DNA of 64,000 nucleotides from Haliangium sp963772315 (GCA_963772315.1 CAVYWJ010000003.1:186001-250000); one strand, 5' to 3'. Counted from the stretch's first letter, positions 46,388 to 56,140 are shown. Made by a program: numbers and translations. Notes: generated from the letters alone by a model not told the origin.

Positions 46388-47945
46388 ATGACCATCAAGC
46401 CGATGAACAAGATCATGGCGCTGGCGAAGCGCCGGGGATTCATCTACCAGGCTTCCGAGATCTACGGCGGCCTGAACGGTTTCTGGGACTACGGGCCGCT
46501 CGGTACTCAGCTGAAGAAGAACCTGCGCGAAGCGTGGTGGCAGGACGTCGTGCTCTTCCCGTGCGGCGGCGCCCTCGGCCCCAACGGGGAGCCGGTGCGG
46601 ATCGTGCCCCTGGACACCTGCATCATCCAGCACCCCAAGGTGTGGGAGGCGAGCGGGCACGTCGCAGGGTTCAGCGATCCGCATGGTCGACTGTCGCGAG
46701 ACCAAGGCGCGCTACCGCTTCGATCACCTGCTCGTCTACGCGCCGGCAAGCGGCGATCGCGGCGGCAAGCCGTTCTTCTGTTACCTGCCCGACAGCACCA
46801 GCGAGCAGAAGCAGAAGAAGAAGGCCGAGAAGGCTTTCGGCGAGGTGGTGAGCCTCCCGCTCACGAGCGTGCCGACGTGAGGAGTGGGGCCAGCGTGCTC
46901 GGCGCCAGACGCCGACAAGGTGGGGAGCCTCACCGAGCCGCGCGCCTTCAACCTGATGTTCAAGACGTATATCGGCGCGACCGCCACCGAGGATGACGTC
47001 GCGTATCTGCGTCCCGAGACCGCGCAGGGCATCTTCGTCCAGTTCAAGAACGTGGTCGACACCACCCGCGTGAAGGTGCCGTTCGGTATCGCGCAGACCG
47101 GCAAGGCGTTCCGAAACGAGGTGACGCCGCGTAACTTCACGTTCCGCAGCCGCGAGTTCGAGCAGATGGAGATCGAGTTCTTCTGCCACGAATCCGAAGC
47201 GCGCGACTGGTACACGTTCTGGCGCGACACCCGGATGGCCTGGTGGAAGAGCCTCGGGCTCGCCGGCGAGAACCTGCAGCTCCGCGAGCACGACGCCGAC
47301 GAGCTGGCGCACTACGCCAAGACCGGCGCCGGCACCAGCGACGTCGAGTATCGATTCCCTTTCACGTCGCCCGGCTTGGTGAGCTCGAAGGCATCGCCCA
47401 TCGCTCGAACTTCGACCTGGCGCAGCATCAAACCCACGCGCGCGTGGGTCTCGAGTACTTCGACGCCGAGCGCGGTGAGCTGCTGCCCAACGGCGCCAAG
47501 AAGGGCGAGACGCTATCTGCCGCACGTGATCGAGCCTTCGGCCGGTCTGGACCGTGGCGTGCTGGCGGTGCTGTGCGAGGCGTTCACGGAGGATGCCTCG
47601 CGGCCGAGCCCCGAGCTGTTGCGCCTGCACCCGCGACTCGCGCCGATCAAGGCGGCTGTGTTTCCGCTGGTCAACAAGGAGGGCATGCCCGAGATCAGCG
47701 ACAAGCTGCATGGTGAGCTGATGCGACGGTTCGGGCGCCTCGGCTTCATCGAGCACGACGTGAAGCAGGCCATCGGCAAGCGCTACGCTCGCATGGACGA
47801 GGCGGGCTGTCCGTACTGCTTCACGGTGGACGGCGAGACGGCCGCGAGCCAGACCGTCACGGTTCGCGATCGGGATACCGGCGCACAGGAGCGGATCGGG
47901 CTGGATCACGTGGGAGACTGGCTCGCGCAGCGACTGGGCGTCTGA
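46388..47945 (+). pseudogene. glyS: Glycyl-tRNA synthetase gene with multiple frameshifts
   Basis: The pieces together cover a normal class II glycyl-tRNA synthetase. Frame 1 has MALAKRRGFIYQASEIYGGL and ends at AGFSDP (about 46680). Frame 2 has MVDCRETKARYRFDHLLVYA and meets a stop at 46878-46880. It resumes with SLTEPRAFNLMFKTYIGATA and YLRPETAQGIFVQFKNVVDT. Between about 47380 and 47510 the sense lies in a third frame (ELEGIAHRSNFDLAQHQTHA), then returns (YLPHVIEPSAGLDRGVLAVL). At least five small indels are needed to explain this. A functional copy must exist elsewhere, or this stretch has sequencing errors. Confidence 0.85.
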
Positions 47946-47976
47946 GAAGCGTCGCACTCTCTGGAGGAACCCCTGC

Positions 47977-49029
47977 ATGTCACTGCGCACCATCGCTGTC
48001 TTCCTGCTCGCCCTCGCCGTACCCGCCGCTGCCCTGGCCCAGGGCGGCCCCGCAACGACCAGGGCCAAGCCCGGAGCGGTCAAGGCCAGGGCGCCGAGGA
48101 GCGCGCCCTGGCTGCTCGTGGTCAACAAGGCCGAGGACACGCTCGCCATCGTCAACGTGACGACCATGAAGGTGCTGGGCAAGGTGCCGACGGGCCACGG
48201 CCCGCACGAGGTCACCTCGGACGGCACCCTGGCATTCGTGGGCAACTACGGCACCCAGCAGCCCGGGAGCTCGCTGTCGGTGATCGACATCGCCACCATG
48301 AAGGAGGTGAGGCGCGTGGAGCTGGGCGCGCTCACGCGACCGCACGGCATCACGTATCACGACGGTCACGTGTGGTTCTCGGCCGAGGGCAGCCGTGCGG
48401 CGGCGCGCTACGACGTGGCCGAGGATCGCGTGGACTGGCTCCAGGGCACGGGCCAGAACGTCAGCCACATGATCGTGCTGACGCCCGACCGGCGAAAAGC
48501 ATATCTGCCCAACATCGGCTCGGACTCGGTCACGGTGCTGGAGCAGCCGGACACCCCGGCTGCGCCGTGGAAGCTCACGCAGATCGCGGTGGGCAAGGGC
48601 CCGGAGGGAATCGATGTCTCGCCGGATGGCAAGGAGATCTGGGTCGCTCACCGCGGTGACGGCGGGGTGTCGATCATCGACGTCGCCACGGACAAGGTCG
48701 TGCACACGCTGCCCGCGCTGGCCAGGGTGCCGATCCGCGTGAAGTTCACGCCTGACGGCAAGCGCGTCCTCATCTCGGACGTGATCACGCTCGGCGACCC
48801 GCCGCAGCGAGGCGAGCTGGTCGTGATCGATGCGCGCAAGCGCAAGGAGGCCGGGCGCATCTCCATCGGCCTCGGGCCCATCGGCATCGCGATCGCGCCC
48901 GATGGCAAGCGCGCGTTCGTGGCCGCGGTGGCCGAGGGCAAGGTCGTGGCCGTGGACCTCCGGACGATGAAGGTCACGGGCTCGGTCGAGACCGGCGCAG
49001 GCCCGGATGGCCTGTGGTACGTGCCGTAG
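47977..49029 (+). CDS. Secreted YVTN-type beta-propeller protein
   Basis: The 350-residue protein has a Sec signal (TIAVFLLALAVPAAALAQGG). The propeller blades recur about every 45 residues: LLVVNKAEDTLAIVNVTTMK, GTLAFVGNYGTQQPGSSLSV, VSHMIVLTPDRRKAYLPNIG, GPEGIDVSPDGKEIWVAHRG, VKFTPDGKRVLISDVITLGD and IGIAIAPDGKRAFVAAVAEG. Such proteins act in periplasmic binding or as scaffolds. The gene follows the synthetase relic by 31 bases, so it may once have been co-transcribed. The substrate is unknown. Confidence 0.88.
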   Translation: MSLRTIAVFLLALAVPAAALAQGGPATTRAKPGAVKARAPRSAPWLLVVNKAEDTLAIVNVTTMKVLGKVPTGHGPHEVTSDGTLAFVGNYGTQQPGSSLSVIDIATMKEVRRVELGALTRPHGITYHDGHVWFSAEGSRAAARYDVAEDRVDWLQGTGQNVSHMIVLTPDRRKAYLPNIGSDSVTVLEQPDTPAAPWKLTQIAVGKGPEGIDVSPDGKEIWVAHRGDGGVSIIDVATDKVVHTLPALARVPIRVKFTPDGKRVLISDVITLGDPPQRGELVVIDARKRKEAGRISIGLGPIGIAIAPDGKRAFVAAVAEGKVVAVDLRTMKVTGSVETGAGPDGLWYVP

Positions 49030-49049
49030 CGCTCAGCGAGAGCCAGCGC

Positions 49050-49280
49050 TCAGCGCTCGGCTTCCTTCGAACCGACGACGGTCAGGTTCATGCCGATCTG
49101 CACGGCTACCAGCTTGCCATCGACGGTGACGTTGGTCTTGCCGTTGATGTACCAGCCGAAAGAGCCGGTCGAGAACGACTTGACCTCGGCAATCATCTCC
49201 TGGCCGTTGATAACCACTTTCAGCGGCTCGGCCTTCTCGAGGAACTGGGGCAGGGAAACGGGGCACGGTGATTTGGCCAT
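49050..49280 (-). CDS. Small conserved hypothetical protein
   Basis: The 76-residue protein reads convincingly as a real gene: a compact beta-rich sequence with PLKVVINGQEMIAEVKSFST, GSFGWYINGKTNVTVDGKLV and VQIGMNLTVVGSKE. No signal or metal motif is visible. It probably forms a small barrel. It converges with the propeller gene, 20 bases between the ends. The function is unknown. Confidence 0.75.
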   Translation of the reverse strand: MAKSPCPVSLPQFLEKAEPLKVVINGQEMIAEVKSFSTGSFGWYINGKTNVTVDGKLVAVQIGMNLTVVGSKEAER

Positions 49281-49389
49281 GGCACGTGCACTCTAACACC
49301 GGTGGACCGCCAGGCGGGAGAGCTGTCATGCATCGACCGCTGCTGCCCGCTCCGATGATGCCTGTGGACGCGAGTCGCGCCCGGCCCGG

Positions 49390-50055
49390 TCACACGCCCG
49401 GTTTCGTCGCGCGCGTCCCCAGCAACTGAAGTTCCCAGGCCAGGTTGGTTCCGACGGCGCCGGTGTGCTCGAGCATGAGCTGCGAGACCTTCTCGGCCGT
49501 CTCGACGCGCGCCCAGTCGCGCTGCAGCTCCGACATGAAAACCATCCACGTGAGGGGTACTGCGCCAGCTTGCACCATGCGCAGGATCGCCATCTCATGG
49601 GCCTCCTTGCTGACCCCGCCCGAGGCGTCGGTGACGAAGTAGACCTCGTAGCCGTCGCCGAGCGCGTGGATCACCGGGAACGCGAGGCAGATCTCGGTCC
49701 ACAGCGCCGCCATCACGAGCTTCTTGCGACCCGTCTTCTTGACCCAGTCGACCACGCGCGGATCCTCCCAGGTGTTGATCGTGGTGCGGTCGATCGGCTT
49801 CTGCTCGGGAAACACGTCCTGCAGCTGCTTGATCAGATAGCCACCGCGCTCCTCGACCACGGTCGTCAGCAGCGTGGGCACGCCGAACGCCTTCGCTCCT
49901 TTCGCCAGTCCCACCACGTTGTTGATCATCTGACCGGGCTCGATGTTCTGCACGCCGCTGACCTGGAACGGCTGGTGATCGATCAGGATCAGCGCGCAGT
50001 TGTCCGGCGTCAGCAGCGCGTCGAGGCCAGTCTTTCCATTCTTCGAGTTGCTCAT
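49390..50055 (-). CDS. YcaC-like cysteine hydrolase (isochorismatase family)
   Basis: The 221-residue enzyme resembles the YcaC branch: LILIDHQPFQVSGVQ holds the catalytic Asp and AALWTEICLAFPVIHALGDG the nucleophile Cys. The Lys is expected near DRTTINTWEDPRVVDWVKKT, and AHEMAILRMVQAGAVPLTWM is the typical C-terminal block. ATG 50055 follows GGAGGG. It is downstream of an AraC regulator on the same strand with a 148-base gap, so the regulator may control it. The substrate is not known. Confidence 0.88.
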   Translation of the reverse strand: MSNSKNGKTGLDALLTPDNCALILIDHQPFQVSGVQNIEPGQMINNVVGLAKGAKAFGVPTLLTTVVEERGGYLIKQLQDVFPEQKPIDRTTINTWEDPRVVDWVKKTGRKKLVMAALWTEICLAFPVIHALGDGYEVYFVTDASGGVSKEAHEMAILRMVQAGAVPLTWMVFMSELQRDWARVETAEKVSQLMLEHTGAVGTNLAWELQLLGTRATKPGV

Positions 50056-50203
50056 GAGATCCCTCCAAATATGAGTGTTGCACGCGAAATCAGTGGCGGC
50101 ACGGTAGCCACTGCGCGGCTGGAAAGATTGGCGGATCTCGGCGCCACTTGCCGAAAATCGGCATGAAGTCACCGGGCGTCGCGCATGGCGATGCGCGGCG
50201 TTT

Positions 50204-51130
50204 CTAGCTTCTTCGATCGCGCTGCCAGGTGCTCGGCGAAACTCCGACCACCTGTCTGAAGACACGCGAGAAGTGGCTCTGCTCGGCGAAGCCGGTGGCG
50301 AGCGCGATCTGGGCCAGCGGCAGGTCGCTCTCGAGCAGCAACTGCCGCGCCTTCGCGATGCGCGCGTTGATCTGCCAGCGGTGCGGCGTGAGCCCGGTCG
50401 ATGCCTTGAAGGCGCGACCGAACTGGGATTGAGACAACCCGATCATCTCGGCCAGGTCCTGCAGCCTCACGCCGGACGACAGGTTGGCCTCGATGTACTC
50501 GGTTGCCCGTCGCAGCTGAAACGGCGCCAGCCCGCCACGCCTGCGCCTGGGCTCTGGCTCCCGGCCCAGGCGCAGGAGATCGATGAACAGGGCGACCGTC
50601 AGGCTGTCGCCGTAGAGCTGGCTGAATGCGTCGGGCGCATCGCACTGCGCGGCCAGCAGGCTGCCCACCTGCCAGATGCGGTCATTGTGGAAGGTCAGGC
50701 GCGGCGTCTGCATCGTGACGCGGTCGAGATCTTCGCCGAGCGTCCGGCTCATGGCGGAAGCATCGAAGTCGAGCCGGGCCTCCCGCACCGTGCGAGCCTT
50801 GTCGGCGTACCCCCAGAGCGACATGCCGGCCGGTGCGAAGCTCAAGGGGCGGGGCGCGGCTCGATGAGCCGGATTGGGTATGTCGATCCCCTGACGCGTC
50901 TCGACGCTCCCTCCGGTCACCTCGAGGACGATGGACAGTGTGTCCCACTCGGACGACAGGTCGATCCACGCTCGCTGCGGGGCCAGGAATAGCTCGAGCG
51001 CGTACACGGTGACGCCGTTCCACGACCGGCGCCTGCTCCTGACGGTCTCGACGCCGTGTGGCGAGCGGATCCTGGGCTCGCCCGGGAAGGTCTTCGCGCC
51101 AGGGGCGCGGCGGGGAGCATCGCGTGGCAT
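50204..51130 (-). CDS. AraC-family transcriptional regulator
   Basis: The 308-residue regulator has an N-terminal sensing domain with beta-rich sequence (VTVYALELFLAPQRAWIDLS, PAGMSLWGYADKARTVREAR). The C-terminal pair of HTH motifs is at about 205-300 (RRATEYIEANLSSGVRLQDL, AEMIGLSQSQFGRAFKASTG, LAQIALATGFAEQSHFSRVF, VVGVSPSTWQRDRR). ATG 51130 is preferred over the longer frame, which is Arg-rich and overlaps the next gene. It probably controls the cysteine hydrolase that follows. Confidence 0.87.
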   Translation of the reverse strand: MPRDAPRRAPGAKTFPGEPRIRSPHGVETVRSRRRSWNGVTVYALELFLAPQRAWIDLSSEWDTLSIVLEVTGGSVETRQGIDIPNPAHRAAPRPLSFAPAGMSLWGYADKARTVREARLDFDASAMSRTLGEDLDRVTMQTPRLTFHNDRIWQVGSLLAAQCDAPDAFSQLYGDSLTVALFIDLLRLGREPEPRRRRGGLAPFQLRRATEYIEANLSSGVRLQDLAEMIGLSQSQFGRAFKASTGLTPHRWQINARIAKARQLLLESDLPLAQIALATGFAEQSHFSRVFRQVVGVSPSTWQRDRRS

Positions 51131-51165
51131 GGCAGGGTGCCGGACGAGAGCGTCGCGCTCCAGGC

Positions 51166-52366
51166 TCAGCGCTTGGCGTTCTCGAGATCGTCCTTGGCGC
51201 GCTCCACGTCGCGCTCGAACTCGTCGAGATGGCGCTGGCGCTCGTCGCTCTCCCATTCGTCGGCCGAGAAGTCCTGCTCGCGATAGGACTTCGTGGTGTA
51301 CACCACGTCCTCGAGCGTGGGCAGGAGCTCGCGATCCGGATACACGTCTTCCTTGAGCAGGAAGCCCTCGACGTCGCGCAGCCGGAACGGCGCCACTGCC
51401 TTCTCGTCGAGGACGAGCTTGCCGAACACCACCAGCGCGGCCTCGGCGCGGCCCTTGGGCAGCTCGTCGTTGAACGCGACGTATCCGAACGAGCGTCCGG
51501 TGGAATCATCGACCCGGGCCGCGAGCACGTAGCGGCCCGGCTTCTCGATCTGGAGGCTCCGCCCCGATCACGAGCGAGCCCTTGACCAGCTTCTCGCTGA
51601 ACCGTCCGGTGAACACCGCGGGCGGCCTGGCCGTGTACTCGAGATCGAACGCCGCGGTGCCAGGCTCGCCGGCGATGCGGATCGTGAGCGCCACGCGAAT
51701 GGGCCCGAGGTAGTCCGCAAAGCCCTCCGAGCCGGGCTGGAACATGGCCTCGTGTAAGGCGCCGCCCGCTGCCGGCGTGAACGGCACCTCGGCGCGCTGG
51801 GTGCCGCCCAGCGCCATGGCCGTGGACGACATGATCTCGCACGGCACCGTGCCCTCGCTCGTGCCGCACTCCACGCTGAGAGTGACGGTCTCGCTGCCGG
51901 CCAGATAAAAGTAATCCTGGCGCAGGATGACCGCGGTCTTGTCCGAGGGCTTGCCATCGAGACCGACCAGGGGCAGCCGCGTGGGCGGCACGCTGTGCGG
52001 CATGGCCTGACCTGGCTGGGCCGCGATCGGCTGCGAGGTCGGCGGGTACTTCGTGGCCTCGCGATAGCGGACCAGATGGGACTGGGCCCGCTCCAGCCGT
52101 GCCTCCAGCAGCTCCATCGGCTCGCCGCCCGGTCCGGTGCGCGTGCTGAGCTCGCGCTGCTTCTGGAGCTGGATGCTCACGTCGGCCAGGCGGTCGCGCG
52201 CCGCCTGCGCGCTCGCGCGATCCGGATCGCTGGCCGCGCCCGCTCTCTCGTCCTCGGAGCCGCCGAGCAGGCCAGCGCTGCGCGCGCCCCAGAACGCCAG
52301 GAGCAGCGCTACAGCGCCGCCCAGGATGCCCGCGATGAGGAGCGTCTTGCGCCTGGCCAAGCGCAT
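51166..52366 (-). pseudogene. Membrane-anchored protein gene with one frameshift
   Basis: The first frame, from ATG 52366, starts with an N-terminal membrane anchor (TLLIAGILGGAVALLLAFWG). A Glu/Gln-rich helix and a beta-rich part follow (VILRQDYFYLAGSETVTLSV, LGPIRVALTIRIAGEPGTAA, FSEKLVKGSLVIGAE). Near 51555 it loses sense, and the adjacent frame continues smoothly (LQIEKPGRYVLAARVDDSTG, FGYVAFNDELPKGRAEAALV) to a charged helical end (RQRHLDEFERDVERAKDDLE). One base is apparently gained or lost. It may be a recent null mutation or a sequence error. The intact protein would be about 400 residues and follows the secreted hydrolase by three bases. Confidence 0.7.
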
Positions 52367-52369
52367 ACC

Positions 52370-53266
52370 TTACTTGGCGAAGTTGACCACGTCGAGGCGG
52401 GTCGGGCCGACGATGCCTACCCAGTTGCCGGCCGTGTAGTGATCGAACGACTCGTTGTCATCGCGCAGCTGCGTGTTGTGATTGGTGAACTTGGGGACGG
52501 CCGTGCTGCCTACGGTGGAGCCCCCGGTGCCCAGCTCGAGCGTGTCGTCGCAGAAGAAGTCACCAGGGTTGCAGAACGAGCCCGTGGACGACAGGCCGCC
52601 CGTGGTGTGATAGGCCACTGCCTCGTCGTCCTGGCCGGGCAGGATGCCCGAGTAGAACGTGCCGCGGGCGCCCGCGAACATGTAGAGCTGCAAGCCGCGG
52701 GTCGTGTTGTGGTTGTACAGCGAGCGCGCGTTCGCCGTGCGCAGATCCGTGGTCAACGGATCGCTGGCGGCGAACTCGCCGACGTTGGCCAGCTCGCTGC
52801 CGCCGGCCGCGCCGGAGGCAACATTGACCCACTTGATGTTCCAGCCCACCTGCGTGCCACCGGCGTTGCCGCACACGCCCGCGGCGTTGGGCACTGCGTT
52901 CTTCTTGTTGCGCGTGGTGCCGCCGTGGAGCGACAGCGCGTAGCCGATCTGCAGCGCGCCCGCGCTGTGCACGGCTACGTAGCAGAAGTTCGTGCCCGTG
53001 CAGAAGCAGTCGAGGGCGTCACGGATGCCGGCGTTGGTCGTCGAGATACGCCCTACGCCATCCCAGTTGACTGCCTTCTTGTTGATACCGGCGGCAATGC
53101 TCGCCGGCCCCCAGTAACGGAAATCACCATAATTACCGGGCGTGGTGTTCTGAGACGTGTTCCGTCCGTGAATCCACAGAGTGTAGTTGGTCGCGTGTGC
53201 AGACTCTGCAGCCAGGAGCCCGACGAGCGTGAACAGCAAGGCAATAGACAATCTGAGACGATTCAT
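52370..53266 (-). CDS. Secreted alpha/beta-hydrolase-like protein
   Basis: The 298-residue product has a Sec signal (LSIALLFTLVGLLAAESAHA) and a mature part that begins TNYTLWIHGRNTSQNT. Likely hydrolase features are the HGR oxyanion region, the paired Cys loop DALDCFCTGTNFCYVAVHSA with the HSAG nucleophile-like elbow, and a late acid/His candidate (ELRDDNESFDHYTAGNW-like segment, here DDNESFDHYTAGNWVG). It resembles secreted lipase/esterase-like proteins of myxobacteria. It heads an operon with the frameshifted membrane protein gene three bases downstream. Substrate unknown. Confidence 0.7.
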   Translation of the reverse strand: MNRLRLSIALLFTLVGLLAAESAHATNYTLWIHGRNTSQNTTPGNYGDFRYWGPASIAAGINKKAVNWDGVGRISTTNAGIRDALDCFCTGTNFCYVAVHSAGALQIGYALSLHGGTTRNKKNAVPNAAGVCGNAGGTQVGWNIKWVNVASGAAGGSELANVGEFAASDPLTTDLRTANARSLYNHNTTRGLQLYMFAGARGTFYSGILPGQDDEAVAYHTTGGLSSTGSFCNPGDFFCDDTLELGTGGSTVGSTAVPKFTNHNTQLRDDNESFDHYTAGNWVGIVGPTRLDVVNFAK

Positions 53267-53545
53267 GAGTATGGAACCTCCAGCGAACAGGGTGCTGTGA
53301 AACGAGGTTCGTTTTACTCGGCGGCCTCCGTGATGTCGAGCACTGCGTGAATGGCCAAGCATCGAAGCGAGCCAAAGATGGCCAGGCACGGCCAGACGTG
53401 AGACTCGTGACCCGAGTAACGCGCAGTGAGGTGCAACGCACCCGGGTGCAGCGCCTGCATCGAGCACGCAGCGCGCTGACCCTGGAAGGTCACGGATCCG
53501 GGCGTCACTGCCCGTGCGGTAGTCGCGGCGTGACGCTGGGGTTGC

Positions 53546-53869
53546 TCACGGACAGACGCACGGGCCGCTACAGTCGTAGTCGCGATAGCAAGTGCCGCCG
53601 CTGCAGTCCGCGAGGCATGACGCCCTGGTCGCGTAGTACACCCCAAAATCACACGTCCACCTCAGCGGGCAGGTGGCCTCGGTCCCGAGCTCCTCCTCGG
53701 CGGACTGGGTGAGCTCCGAGGACGAGACGTCGGTGCTCTCCATAGCCGACTCCGTCACTTCGTCTGACTCCGGCGCCTCGACCACGCAGGCACCGAGCAC
53801 GAAGGCGCTGCCAAGGGCGATGACGATCATCAGGGTTCGTAGTTTCATCATGAGCGAGTTGCGTTTCAT
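53546..53869 (-). CDS. Small Cys-rich lipoprotein
   Basis: The 107-residue product has a lipoprotein signal (MIVIALGSAFVLGACVVEAP) and an acidic Ser/Glu/Thr-rich linker. It ends in a compact domain with eight Cys in the last 40 residues (CPLRWTCDFGVYYATRASC, then LADCSGGTCYRDYDCSGPCV). This looks like a disulfide-stabilised surface domain or toxin-like fold. It lies 130 bases downstream of the graspetide PpiC-like gene on the same strand and may belong to that locus. It could also be an independent surface protein. ATG 53869 is preceded by AGGA. Confidence 0.7.
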   Translation of the reverse strand: MKRNSLMMKLRTLMIVIALGSAFVLGACVVEAPESDEVTESAMESTDVSSSELTQSAEEELGTEATCPLRWTCDFGVYYATRASCLADCSGGTCYRDYDCSGPCVCP

Positions 53870-53999
53870 TTGTTCATCCTTTGCTTGGGAGTTCTTGGCC
53901 AGGCCCGATGTCCCGAATTCATGAAGGACAGAAGGCTGGCCCGGTGGCGGCGGATTGCCGCGTCTCGGAATGGAGACGATAACATGCCTGTGGCGCTGG

Positions 54000-55070
54000 T
54001 CAGTGGAATGGGCGCACGCGGTCGTCGGAGCCACGATCTGGATCCATGCCCCAGTTCCATTCGATACGCGCGCTGCTGCGCCGCGGCGCCAGCCATTCAT
54101 CGAACAGCTTCTGCTCGATGCGGTCGCGCGTGGTGCGATCGAGCTCCGCCGGGCGCAGCGCGAGCACGCGATAGATCCGGCTCGTCCGATCCACGGGCAC
54201 AGGCCCCACGATCGCTCCCGGCGCAGCGCCGAAGAGAGCCTCGGCCGCGGCTGGAGCCAGCTCCCCGCGCGAGGCGCGGGTGAACAACCTCGCGCGGGAT
54301 CCACGCTGCACGAACGCTTCCGCCGCGATCGCGAAGAAATCAGCGGTCCCGCGCTGCAGCCTGTCCGCGACACGGCTCGCCTCCGCGAGATCCTCGAAGA
54401 CCAGCTCCGCGAAATCGACGACATCGAAGGCCGAACGCGCCGTGGCGAAGTAATCCTCGACCCTGTGTGCGGCGACCTTGCGGCGGAGGTGGGCTTTCAT
54501 CGTCTCCCACTCCAGGTGTTGCTCGAGCCGGCTCAGGTCGAGGCCGTGGTCCTTCATCCAGGCGAGCATCTGCTCCCGCGAGTGAAGACCGCGCGCCGCG
54601 CGGAACTCGTCCATCGCGGCCTGCAGCTCCTGGTCGGACACCCCGAGTGGCTCTTTCTCCAGCGTCTCTCGCACCAGACAGGTGTCGATCAGCCGCCGGA
54701 GGAGCGGCTCCTCGTTCCACACGAAGTCGATGAGATCGATCGCTTCGTCGACGCGCAGCAACGACTGGTTGACGCGGAGCAGCTCGTACTCGGACCAGCG
54801 CTGCACGCCGCGGAGCGGCCAGGGCAGGCCGCGATCCGGACAGAACGCGAGGGAGATCGTGCCGCGTCCTTCATGCTCGAGCAGCGCGTCGTAGTGGTTT
54901 CGGTTGTCGTAGGACTCACGATCCCAGACGAGGTCGATACGGGCCTGGGGATGGCGTGCGCCTAGCTCCTGAATGCGCGTACGCGCTTCCTGCGGCTCGA
55001 CGCCTTCGTCCGCGAGCCCGATGAGCGCCTCGAGCAGCTCGAGGCAGATGTTCCGGGATGACTCGTTCAT
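54000..55070 (-). CDS. PpiC-like peptide maturation protein of a graspetide locus
   Basis: The 356-residue protein resembles the PpiC/SurA-like peptide-maturation family that accompanies ATP-grasp RiPP ligases. An N-terminal adaptor part (MNESSRNICLELLEALIGLA, ARIDLVWDRESYDNRNHYDA, EGRGTISLAFCPDRGLPWPL) precedes a SurA-type helical region (LIDTCLVRETLEKEPLGVSD, QELQAAMDEFRAARGL) and a parvulin-like end (FAELVFEDLAEASRVADRLQ, VGPVPVDRTSRIYRVLALRP). No signal peptide is seen, so it works in the cytoplasm. Its ATG overlaps the ligase stop (ATGA), so the two proteins are made together. Confidence 0.8.
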   Translation of the reverse strand: MNESSRNICLELLEALIGLADEGVEPQEARTRIQELGARHPQARIDLVWDRESYDNRNHYDALLEHEGRGTISLAFCPDRGLPWPLRGVQRWSEYELLRVNQSLLRVDEAIDLIDFVWNEEPLLRRLIDTCLVRETLEKEPLGVSDQELQAAMDEFRAARGLHSREQMLAWMKDHGLDLSRLEQHLEWETMKAHLRRKVAAHRVEDYFATARSAFDVVDFAELVFEDLAEASRVADRLQRGTADFFAIAAEAFVQRGSRARLFTRASRGELAPAAAEALFGAAPGAIVGPVPVDRTSRIYRVLALRPAELDRTTRDRIEQKLFDEWLAPRRSSARIEWNWGMDPDRGSDDRVRPFH

Positions 55071-56050
55071 TGGCGTACTCCTGCGTGACCGGACATGAGG
55101 AGATCGCAGATCGCGTCGCTGATCGGCATTCCCGTCAGCTGCTCGATCCACAGGTACTGTCCGTTGGGATTGATCTCCAGGAAGACGTAGCGGTCGTCTG
55201 GAGTGAGCACGAGGTCGATGGTGCCGTAGCAGAGGCCGAGCCGCCTCACGAGCGCGAAGCACCGGTCGGCGATCGACGGCGGGAGCTGGTGCGCTCGATG
55301 CGGCGTGGACGCGTGATCGTATTTGCGCCAGTCGTGGCGGGTGTGGTTCGTCGCCTGCGAGTGGATCTCCGCGGCGAAGATGCGCTCGCCGACCACTGTG
55401 ACGCGCAGCTCGAATCTCTTCTCCACGTAGGCCTGGAAGATCATCGGGCTGTAGCGGACCGAGCGCGCGTATCCGACGTCCCGGTGCGACACCAGCTCCG
55501 TGAAGCGCATGAAATCGTCGCCGAATATCTCTTTGTGGAATACCGCGCTCGGCAGCTTGCTGATCACCTTGCCGCCGTGGGCGCGATAGAACTCGAGGAA
55601 GTCACTCGGGCTGTTGGTGATCAAGGTCGGGGGCAGCTCGAAGCCGAGCTCGGAGGCGTGCACCAGCTGCGACGCCTTGTGCTCCGCGCGGCGATAGACC
55701 GGCTGGGGCGCAGGAACGCGCAAGCACTCGAGCGAGCTCCAGAGATCGATGAGGAGCTCCTTGCTCTCGGCGGCGACGTACGAGCGGCTCTGCTCGTCGA
55801 GGACGCCCTCGTCCAGGCGCGGCGAGCGCGGGCGGCGATGCCAGGCCGCGGTGACCTCGTCCAGGGCGATCTCCCGCGCGGCCGTGCGGATCGTGCGCCG
55901 GCAGCGGCCGCTGGCGTAGGCGATCGAGATCTCCGCGTCCCTGGGAAATTCCGCATGGTCGAAGATGACGACCTCGGCCCCGCGTGCGCGCAGCTTGTCG
56001 CGCACCACGTCGGTGTGTGTGTCGCTCGGCTGGGAAATGATCAAAATCAT
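55067..56050 (-). CDS. ATP-grasp ribosomal peptide maturase (graspetide ligase)
   Basis: The 327-residue MvdD-type ATP-grasp enzyme begins ILIISQPSDTHTDVVRDKLR. The ATP-grasp core is GGKVISKLPSAVFHKEIFGD (nucleotide Lys), YSPMIFQAYVEKRFELRVTV (hinge and carboxylate site), FAAEIHSQATNHTRHDWRKY, LGLCYGTIDLVLTPDDRYVF and LEINPNGQYLWIEQLTGMPI with the metal-binding Glu and Asn. Such ligases form ester or amide links between side chains of Thr/Ser/Lys and Asp/Glu in a precursor. It sits between the precursor and the PpiC-like gene. The start with GAGGGTG upstream is clear. Confidence 0.9.
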   Translation of the reverse strand: MILIISQPSDTHTDVVRDKLRARGAEVVIFDHAEFPRDAEISIAYASGRCRRTIRTAAREIALDEVTAAWHRRPRSPRLDEGVLDEQSRSYVAAESKELLIDLWSSLECLRVPAPQPVYRRAEHKASQLVHASELGFELPPTLITNSPSDFLEFYRAHGGKVISKLPSAVFHKEIFGDDFMRFTELVSHRDVGYARSVRYSPMIFQAYVEKRFELRVTVVGERIFAAEIHSQATNHTRHDWRKYDHASTPHRAHQLPPSIADRCFALVRRLGLCYGTIDLVLTPDDRYVFLEINPNGQYLWIEQLTGMPISDAICDLLMSGHAGVRQ

Positions 56051-56140
56051 GGAGCACCCTCGGATGCGCAAGAACGAGGGCGCAGCCCCGTGCACCGGTG
56101 CTGCGCCCTCATCGAAAGACCATCGAGTGAGTCGTCGCGA

